A DNA stretch of 34,207 nt from Tritrichomonas foetus (lineage: Eukaryota; Parabasalia; Tritrichomonadida; Tritrichomonadidae): assembly GCA_001839685.1 (NCBI GenBank), contig MLAK01000601.1, positions 1 through 34,207 on the forward strand, given 5' to 3'. Made by a program: the position numbers and the translations under genes. The first letter of the stretch is position 1. Each line of letters begins with the position of its first letter. The notes beneath the pieces are model-generated. The model saw nothing but the letters and a program-made list of their open reading frames with translations. It was not told the DNA's origin and searched no databases. Below, one piece after another: positions 27,537 to 34,207 of this stretch.

Positions 27537-28529
27537 ATGGATGCTCTCTTTGATTTGATAAGCACAGGGAAGGTTCATAATATTATTGTAATGGTTGGTG
27601 CAGGTATTTCTGTGGCCTCAGGAATTCCAGATTTCAGATCTCCTCAAGTTGGATTATATGCATCCATTGAAGATGTTGCAGAATTGCATGGAAAAGATCC
27701 AACTTTTGTATTTGAAATTGAAGTTTTTGAAGAGGATCCAAAACCATTTTGGTGGATCTTTAGTCAAATGTGGCCCAAAACAGCTTCTGCTCTCCCAACA
27801 CCTTTTCACTTTTTCCTAAATTTGTTATATAAGCATAATCTTTTACTGAGATGCTATTCACAGAATATTGATGGTCTTGAAAAACTCGCAGGACTTCCAC
27901 GAGAAAAAGTCATTCATGCACATGGAGTTTTGGATACTTGTAGATGCATCAAATGTAATAAAACATTTGATTTGGGTTATTGTTTACCAACTATTCATCA
28001 AAATTTAATGAATGACCATCCAACAATTGAAAACGCTCATTTCCCAAAATGTGATTTATGTGGATCAAATTTTGTTAAACCTGATGTTGTTTTATTTCAT
28101 GAGGATTTACCAGACTTGTTTTTTGACACTTTTCCAAAAGATTTTAAAGAAGCCGATTTATTAATAATCGCTGGAACGTCACTTGAAGTGTATCCTTTTG
28201 CATCACTTCCAAAAAAAGTGAATAAAGATGTAAAAAGGTTCTTAATCAATAAAACAATGATTAAAAACAAAAGAAAATTCACATTTGGTGATGGAAGAGA
28301 TTATTTTATTGAAGGTGACTGCCAAGATTTTGCTCAGAAAATGTCAGAATTTCTTGGTTGGGAAGCAGCATTGAATGATATGATTGAAACAAGAAAAAGT
28401 ATCGGAAAACATTGGAATAGTAATATTTGCTTCAATAATAATAATGACAAAGTTCTTAATGATAAAAACATAAATGAAATCCATACTGAACATTTGAACA
28501 ACTGTGAAATTAAACAAGAAAGAAAGTAA
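27537..28529 (+). CDS. Sirtuin (Sir2-family NAD-dependent protein deacylase)
   Basis: A 330-residue class I-like sirtuin. NAD-binding GAGIS at 21-25 and GIPDFRSP (29-36), SQNIDGLEKLAG (108-119), catalytic His129 in the HAHG motif, a zinc site made of Cys137/Cys140 (CIKC) and Cys172/Cys175 (CDLC), and GTSLEVYPFASLP (213-225). All key residues are present. Expected reaction: NAD-dependent removal of acetyl or other acyl groups from lysine, giving nicotinamide and O-acyl-ADP-ribose; chromatin or tubulin are typical substrates of close relatives, but the substrate cannot be told here. The C-terminal 50 residues are Asn-rich and outside the domain. No targeting peptide is visible. AATAAA lies downstream at about 28563. 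Confidence 0.95.
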   Translation: MDALFDLISTGKVHNIIVMVGAGISVASGIPDFRSPQVGLYASIEDVAELHGKDPTFVFEIEVFEEDPKPFWWIFSQMWPKTASALPTPFHFFLNLLYKHNLLLRCYSQNIDGLEKLAGLPREKVIHAHGVLDTCRCIKCNKTFDLGYCLPTIHQNLMNDHPTIENAHFPKCDLCGSNFVKPDVVLFHEDLPDLFFDTFPKDFKEADLLIIAGTSLEVYPFASLPKKVNKDVKRFLINKTMIKNKRKFTFGDGRDYFIEGDCQDFAQKMSEFLGWEAALNDMIETRKSIGKHWNSNICFNNNNDKVLNDKNINEIHTEHLNNCEIKQERK

Positions 28530-28894
28530 TATATAGGTTTATATAGAAAAATATACATTTTTTAAATAAAAGCATAATTATATAGATTTTTTCCATTGTA
28601 TTCATTTTCGATTTGGAACAATTTAGCTGTGATAATTGGATATAGAAAGATAGAAATGTGATAACATGGTTTTATTCCAAAATACTAGATTGACCAGATC
28701 GTCTTCTAATTGATGGGACAAACTCCAATCTTTTTCTAAGAAGAAATCTTCTTTGATATCATTTTGAGATGAAGTTTTTCATTGTATTCGTATAAATTTT
28801 TCTGTAGTTTTCTAAAAGACTTTAGAAAGCGCTTTTTTCGAATTCAAATTCTTCATGTTAATTCAAAAAAAGCTGCTAAATAATAAATCATTGA
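28530..28894. other. Intergenic, no gene seen
   Basis: AT-rich spacer. Open stretches of about 50 codons on the minus strand around 28660-28780 lack ATG and recognisable motifs. TCATT at 28888-28892 lies just before the ATG at 28895. Confidence 0.45.
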
Positions 28895-29767
28895 ATGATT
28901 TCCCAAAAACACCGGAGTTTTTCAAAGAAAATATATTATACAATTTTCGCAGAAGATATCATATTATTTATGATTAATGTCATTTTTTCCCTATTGTTAT
29001 GTCAGGTACATGCAGAAGAACCTGATCTAGATCCTTCATTCATTACTGTAGATATTCAAAATGGAACAAAAATACGTCAATTCACAAACACAATCGTATT
29101 TGTTATTGCACAAACACAATTTACTACCAAAGTTAATATTAATGGGCAAGATGTCGAAACATTGACAGAAGGAGAGAGAATAACATATGTTCCAACATAT
29201 TTACAATATATGAAAGTAGTTTACAATACACCAGCTGCAACTGAAGCGGTAAATACACCAGAAGCCACTCAAGCAAGAAAGCATATTGTTCTTCATCCAG
29301 GTATCCTTATTGGATGTACTTTTGGAGTTGTTTTTATCATTGGATTTTTCTACACTAGTTGCTGCAGAAAACCACAACACATCAGTCGACCAAAAGCAAA
29401 AATTGTGAATAAAAGTGAAAAGATTGAATCAAGCGATTCATTGGGTGCAACACGTGAAACTCGGCGTCCAACACACAAAGCCGCAAGTAGTGGCAAGACT
29501 GGAAGAAATAAAGCAATGACACAGCATGGTTCAAGACCTAGACCCAGTCAAAGAACTCACACGCACGTTGGTGGACATCCAAGATCAAATGGAGGTGAAA
29601 GACGATCAAATAGAAATATGACAATGCAAAAAAAGAGAAATAATAGTGTTGAAAGACCGAAAACTAGAAGTCAGACAAGGATGAACGAACCACGTAGAAA
29701 AGCTACAAGAAGAGGTGATATAAAAAGAGGAGAAACTACCAGAAAAACAACTCGTGGAAAAATGTAA
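28895..29767 (+). CDS. Small type I membrane protein with basic cytoplasmic tail
   Basis: The coordinates give the longest ATG frame (290 aa). The more likely functional start is Met26 at 28970: it is preceded by TCATA (28959-28963) and begins a clean signal peptide, MINVIFSLLLCQVHA, probably cut before EEP. From Met26 (265 aa): ectodomain about 16-105 with one N-glycosylation site (NGT, 31-33) and a Thr/Ala/Pro-rich stalk; membrane segment 107-129; then YTSCCRKP, two cysteines at the membrane face that could be palmitoylated; then a 130-residue tail extremely rich in Arg, Lys, Ser and Thr (RPTHK, RRSNRN, RRKATRRGD). The tail is likely cytosolic and disordered and could bind acidic lipid, RNA or cytoskeleton. 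No family recognised. The same plan is seen in the 65-residue protein at 30358. Confidence 0.75.
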   Translation: MISQKHRSFSKKIYYTIFAEDIILFMINVIFSLLLCQVHAEEPDLDPSFITVDIQNGTKIRQFTNTIVFVIAQTQFTTKVNINGQDVETLTEGERITYVPTYLQYMKVVYNTPAATEAVNTPEATQARKHIVLHPGILIGCTFGVVFIIGFFYTSCCRKPQHISRPKAKIVNKSEKIESSDSLGATRETRRPTHKAASSGKTGRNKAMTQHGSRPRPSQRTHTHVGGHPRSNGGERRSNRNMTMQKKRNNSVERPKTRSQTRMNEPRRKATRRGDIKRGETTRKTTRGKM

Positions 29768-30333
29768 ATCAAATAGTTGTTTCTAAAAAATTAATAACAA
29801 TTTTATTTATTCTCTATTAAAACAACCTAAGCTTATTATCAATAATGAAAATAATAATCTCATAGGAGAGGGAAAAAAAATCTCATTGGTGATTTACACT
29901 TTTGAATTAAATAAACTGTAAACTATTGGAAAAGTTGAGCTAAAGACAGTATTTTCTAATAAAATTTAATTTTCCAGATTATGCATTGAATATTTTGTTA
30001 ACAATTATTAGATTATTTGACAATAATACCAATTTTTTACTAACTAAATGATGAAATCATAGCGATCTGTTTCAGTTATGAAATAATATTTTTTTTATAA
30101 AAATAAAAAGCAGTGCTACCAATTATTTCAATTCACCAAATTAACGCATTAAATTCAGTAATATAAAAATATACGCATTTAATTCAGAATTACTGGGCAC
30201 ATTTTCTTTATTCTTAATAGAATATGTTATGTAATTAAATCTTATGTTTGTTAATATCGATAAATATTGATACGTATATAGAAATTTGTATTTTAAGATT
30301 GAAAAGGCAAAGTAATTTTGTTTGTCACACCAA
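29768..30333. other. Intergenic, AT-rich, no gene seen
   Basis: No coding region, RNA gene or tandem repeat recognised between the two small membrane-protein genes. Confidence 0.5.
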
Positions 30334-30339
30334 TCATTT
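30334..30339 (+). promoter_or_regulatory. Initiator-like TCATTT before the 65-aa membrane protein gene
   Basis: Matches TCA(+1)Y(T/A) and would start transcription about 22 bases before the ATG at 30358, a typical trichomonad spacing. It supports the reality of this small gene. Confidence 0.5.
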
Positions 30340-30357
30340 GAAAAGTAATTATCCTTT

Positions 30358-30555
30358 ATGATTCTTTTCTATTTCTTTATTGGCTTTTCACTCTCTTCAA
30401 AATTAGAAGACATTACTAGGGACGCATCAGCTGATAAAGAAGAGCCAATAAACATCAATGAAATTGAAAACTGGGCATGGATTTATACCCCCATTATAGC
30501 AATCGCGATTGTTGGGTCGCTAATTGGAATTGTTTATTGTTGCTGCTGCCGATAA
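30358..30555 (+). CDS. 65-residue single-pass membrane micro-protein
   Basis: Signal peptide MILFYFFIGFSLSS (1-14), a short acidic ectodomain (15-40, EDITRDASADKEEPININEIEN), one membrane segment (about 42-60, IYTPIIAIAIVGSLIGIVY), and a tail of only CCCCR. The four cysteines at the inner membrane face look like a palmitoylation cluster. With an initiator motif upstream and a sensible topology it is very probably a real gene despite its size. No family recognised. It shares its plan, though not obvious sequence, with the protein at 28895. It could be a small regulatory subunit or a surface microprotein; this is speculation. Confidence 0.7.
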   Translation: MILFYFFIGFSLSSKLEDITRDASADKEEPININEIENWAWIYTPIIAIAIVGSLIGIVYCCCCR

Positions 30556-32150
30556 TTAATCAGTGAAAATTGTGTTACTAAAAACACAATTTCTTAGTAA
30601 AAAAAAAAGCAATATCAAACAATTAAAATTTCTTATAATTTCTCAACTAAAGTGTTTATATAATCGTTTTTTTCATCCTCCTTCTACATCTCTGTCATAT
30701 AGATCAAAATAATTGATTTTTAATGCTTCATCAATTCCAGGCTTTTGTCTTTCACATTTCAAATATATTTCAAATTGATATGAATCTTATATACCAATAT
30801 GAAAGAATTCTTTACTATCTTATCCCTAATTTTCTGATGTAGCTTTATACTACATACATATATTTTGATACATTCATGATAGACATTTTTGAAATATGTA
30901 AAAATAAAAAGAACAGAATGGTTTTAGTTGAACAATATGATATATTTTAACAGAAAAAAAGAAAATCAAACAATTGGTACAAACACATTCCTTTTTGACT
31001 GTGTCTTGATATGAAACATTTTCCATTATGGGTAATTATCGACTGTTAAGGGATATCATTTGGACTTTTTCAAGTTTTAACCTCTTCAATATATTTATGT
31101 ATGGGTAATAATATCTTCTTGATCTTTCTTATGAAAGGATGCGTATGTTTAAAAGGTGATAATGTTTATCAACTTCAAGAACAAAACTTTGGGATGATTC
31201 ACACATGTTTCTGAATGATATTATCTTAGAGATTTTTATTTATTTAGTATTCAAATAACTCAAAGTGATTGAATAATAGCTTATTTCTTCTGTTCTAGTG
31301 ATCCTAGTCAATTATATTTGACATTTTTCAATATGTTGTTCTTAGATGTTGTTTTTCCGAAATTCTCTTTTTGATTACTTCTTTTAAGGATGTAGTCTCA
31401 CCGATCAAAAAGCACTCAAAATATGTTTCAATAGTATCATTCAAAATAAAAATNGAGAGAACTTTTTGAATTGTGATTATTTTTTTTCTACATTCAATTT
31501 ATTTTATATGATTACGGAATGTATAGAAATTTTCGAACGAAAGAAATTCCAACTTCAATACGAAGAAAATGATCAATAACATTAATTCCATCAGAAAAAT
31601 ATTTTTCATTGCTTTTGCCTATAAATTTAGATAGATATCAAATTCGATCATTAATTAATTAATGATTTGTCTTCTTAATCTTGAAATCCCAAGAAAGTTT
31701 AACAAACTAAATACAAGTTGCTTACGTACGAGCTAAACAAACAAAACAAACAAACTAAAAAAGATTCAGTTAAATTTCAATAAAAAAATATCCAGAAAAA
31801 TTCAATTGTGCTTCTGTCGAGGAGATTTTTTATAATATCGATAATCAGATCTGTTGTTTCATCAAATAATTATTATTTTATTGTTTGCAGAGCTGGGAAG
31901 AAACTTGTTTATTTTGTCATTTCTTATTAATCGAATTTCTTGACATCTTATTTTTGAGAAGTTTAAGAATAAGAACATAAAGTTTTGATTTTGAGTTATT
32001 ATCTGTTCCTTGTGCAATTACTATGATTCTTAATGTCAGATGTAGTTTTGTATCACGAAGATTATTAGCAATCAATGCCATGATTTCCTTCTAGATCATA
32101 TTACATTGATAAAGAATAACCAAAAATTATTGTACAAAAGAAAAATCATG
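30556..32150. other. Non-coding or decayed region
   Basis: No intact gene. Two minus-strand stretches look like coding debris: about 30682-30790 (contains YLKCERQKPGIDEALKI) and 31515-31637 (contains GKSNEKYFSDGINVIDHFLR, ended by TAA at 31512-31514). I recognise neither. A single N sits at 31454. All debris found in 30.5-34.2 kb points the same way (minus strand). Confidence 0.45.
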
Positions 32151-32159
32151 ATTTTGGTA

Positions 32160-32530
32160 TTCATGAATTTGCGTGAAGTTACATTTATCTTTATTGTCGT
32201 GTTATTAGAGTCATTTCTTCCAAAAAGACCATTCTGAACCAAATCAACCACTTTTGGAAAATAATTATCATCAAGAAAAACATTGACTGACATTAAATCA
32301 CGATGAATAACTTTTGTTTTTATGTAAAGAATTCATCATGAATGCCGATCAAACTACATTAAATTTATTGTAAAGTTACATTCTTTGGGCGCATTTTGAT
32401 AAATTTCGGCATTCAATTTAGTTATCATTGATTTAAATTGATTTTTCGGCATTCCATGATCGAGTATCATCTAAAGGGTTCCTTTTTTCATATATTCTGT
32501 TTATAAATCACTGACATAGAAACGCCAAAT
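32160..32530 (-). pseudogene. Protein kinase fragment (TKL/serine-threonine kinase-like), decayed
   Basis: Reading the minus strand with stops and frame changes: TEYMKKGTL (about 32471-32500; the hinge motif of kinases), then NAPKECNFTINLM, then ILYIKTKVIHRDL with the catalytic-loop HRDL codons at 32294-32305, followed by MSVNVFLDDNYFPKVVDL, the N-V-L-L-D and D-F-G positions (DFG reads VDL). The usual Lys after HRDL is Met. The N-lobe and the C-lobe are missing or unreadable, and at least four stops interrupt it. It is a truncated relic of one of the large kinase families of trichomonads. It begins within about 60 bases of the end of the GH95 relic. Confidence 0.78.
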
Positions 32531-32586
32531 CAAATGAATTAGTCATGGTTAATGCATGGTGAAGGAGTTCCTGATGAATCCAGTGA

Positions 32587-33945
32587 TTATGTAATTTTCG
32601 TCGGAAACACCGGAAAATGAGATTTTGTTTTCAGTATTAATTCGAAACATATGACTTCGTTTTTATTGTTTATAATTGTGGAAAATGCAATACCATCATG
32701 TTGATTAATACGTTCACTATCTAATGCGTTATGAAAGACGAATTTCTGTAGCTTTATGCTCACTACAATCATATCCAACCTTTAACCACAAGCAATAAAA
32801 CCATCAAATGGACTTTGATTCCAGATATCAAGTCATGAATGTAAAAGATTGATATATCCAATTGCGCTAAAATTACCATCAGTTTGGAATGGTGATGAGT
32901 ATCTCATAAACTATGGCAAATACCATTCTCAAATCACGATGTAATTAATTGATGTTCATGATTTCCATCTCCTGTTCATACCCATTCTCCATCGCCTCTG
33001 TCTTTTAATGAAATAATTGCAGTAGTAATCCATTCTATAGTATCAACTTTAATTAAATCACCTGTATAAAACCCTAATAATGTGTTATTTGATGATGATT
33101 TGATTTCTAAGAGTTGTTTCATGATATTATTTCTTTAATTTGCTACAGGATTAAAACGTTCAAATCTTTAAGACCATTTTGTAATTAAATCGTAATCAAC
33201 ATTTAAATGCCGTGAATATTTAATTGGAATATGATAATGTTGCTAAATTCAATCTTGTTCGTAAACATTTTCGTTTGAGGTCCATGTTCATGTGAAGAAG
33301 TTGGCGAAGAAACTAATTTTCCTGTTCTATCTTCAACTATAATCTGATCATAAAAGACAGTACATTCTTTCATCATTGTATAAATTAATTCTTACAATAT
33401 TTTTTCATCATTAGTATATAAATAGTAATCAAATATATTTTGAAAAATCCAAAGAACAGCACCAGGTTACCAGCCCCAAGAAAATGGCCAACCAAGATAT
33501 AACATTATCTGGATAAGATATGAAATATTCTCGAATAGAAGAATTAATGTTGAACCTTGATAATCAAATTGAACAATTGAAATTGCTCGATCAAGACATC
33601 AATATAGAACATAATTCGTTATTTACTTTGTTTATGATATCTTCTAATGGAAATTTTATTACACCAAACAAAACATATTTACCATATTATCCGCCTGATT
33701 CATTTTCACTTGTTAATTTCATCGCATTCAATACTAACTTCATTATCTTTGCCTTCACGGAATCATTGTTGAATTCGACGGAACATAACAAAGCATCACC
33801 ATTTTATCCTTAACTTTTACCTACATTATAATTAGACTTATTCTTCGAATGTAAAATGTTCTGTTCGAATTTCATCATTTCTAAGTGTTGAGTTGTTGCA
33901 GCTGCATAGGCTGGCCTATCATTCACAAATGATATATAATTTATT
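32587..33945 (-). pseudogene. Decayed glycoside hydrolase, GH95-like (alpha-L-fucosidase/galactosidase family)
   Basis: A minus-strand relic with several stops and frameshifts but clear colinear motifs of the GH95 catalytic region: FVNDRPAYAAATT (about 33907) and GDALLCSVEF in the N-terminal beta domain; WGW*PGAVLWIFQNIFDYY then LYTNDEKIL*ELIYTMMKEC; YDQIIVEDRTGKLVSSPTSS followed by HEHGPQT (family SPEHGP-x-T); a frameshift then NVYEQD (family GNTYEQ); LNVDYDLITKW; LLGFYTGDLIKVDTIEW (33085 down) then SLKDRGDGEWV; TGDGNHEHQLI; and SPFQTDGNFSAIGYINLL (about 32905-32840), the near-terminal DGNFG motif. The C-terminal beta domain follows to 32587. Intact relatives are mostly bacterial secreted enzymes that remove fucose or galactose from host glycans. 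The 5' end may continue beyond 33945. Family assigned from motif memory; no search was run. Confidence 0.75.
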
Positions 33946-34207
33946 TATATTTATATAATGGATATCCATTCATCACCAGTTTGGATTTCTATTTGCATCT
34001 AGTAATAAATAGCGATAAAATTTAATGAAAAAATGGATGTGAAATAATTACAAATGTTCATACATCAGTGCTCTGTGAACATTTTTCGATCCTTATATTT
34101 GATGTTGTGAGAAATGGCTTGCATAAACAGTTGCATCTTTTTAAATTAAATCAGAATAGTTAATCAAAACCGTAAATATACAAATGCTGGGTGCTATTTA
34201 TTAAGTT
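33946..34207. other. Probable 5' part of the GH95-like relic, too decayed to read
   Basis: Minus-strand peptides here (for example MQIEIQTGDEWIS) could be the N-terminal region of the same decayed enzyme, but stops are frequent and I cannot align them. Confidence 0.25.

Noticed and set aside
33520..33813. 97-codon plus-strand ORF
   Set aside because: Lies antisense to the GH95-like relic, whose motifs are readable on the minus strand here; no motif of its own.

Overview
The window looks like nuclear DNA of a parabasalid protist, most probably a Tritrichomonas-type trichomonad. This is an inference from several things seen together: strongly AT-rich intergenic DNA, large uninterrupted ORFs on both strands, TCAYW initiator-like motifs a few bases to about 20 bases before start codons, an R2R3-type Myb factor, a DD34D mariner transposase, a giant 'A-type inclusion protein'-like coiled-coil gene, and one very short (25 nt) candidate intron with a TTCTAACTCCAG 3' end. 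All three standard stop codons are used. I recognised no tRNA, rRNA or CRISPR array.

Layout. 1-905: two short decayed coding pieces (minus strand). 906-4511 (-): P4-type phospholipid flippase, head-to-head with 4984-5856 (+), a bacterial-type PI-PLC X-domain enzyme, so a lipid-related divergent pair. 6808-7407 (+): EF-hand protein. 7966-18426 (+): a 3486-residue coiled-coil protein whose central and C-terminal two-thirds are built on a 33-residue repeat. 18651-19463 (+): basic coiled-coil protein, possibly enkurin-like. 19480-20132: 15-bp satellite array holding a 470-base N run. 20454-20925 (-): calmodulin-like protein, completed to 148 aa if the mini-intron is spliced. 22024-22608 (+): Myb factor. 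23473-24438 (-): ubiquitin-specific protease cut off at a single N. 24440-25201 (+): 5'-truncated mariner transposase. 25258-26550 (-): a P-element/THAP-like transposase fragment. 27537-28529 (+): sirtuin. 28895-29767 and 30358-30555 (+): two small secretory-pathway membrane proteins of the same plan (signal peptide, short ectodomain, one TM, juxtamembrane cysteines, tail).

30556-34207 is a gene graveyard. On the minus strand I read a protein kinase fragment (HRDL loop) and, next to it, about 1.4 kb of a decayed glycoside hydrolase that matches GH95 (alpha-L-fucosidase/galactosidase family) motif by motif despite stops and frameshifts. This relic of a probably bacterial-derived enzyme, the 25-nt intron, and the exact 33-residue repeat are the most interesting observations.

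How the genes may work together (inference): the giant coiled-coil gene, the basic coiled-coil gene and the calmodulin-like gene each carry a CpG-containing ACGT motif just before the start codon and could be co-expressed cytoskeletal or flagellar components. The flippase, PI-PLC and small membrane proteins concern the membrane surface. Junctions at single Ns (24439, 31454) should be treated as possible assembly joins.
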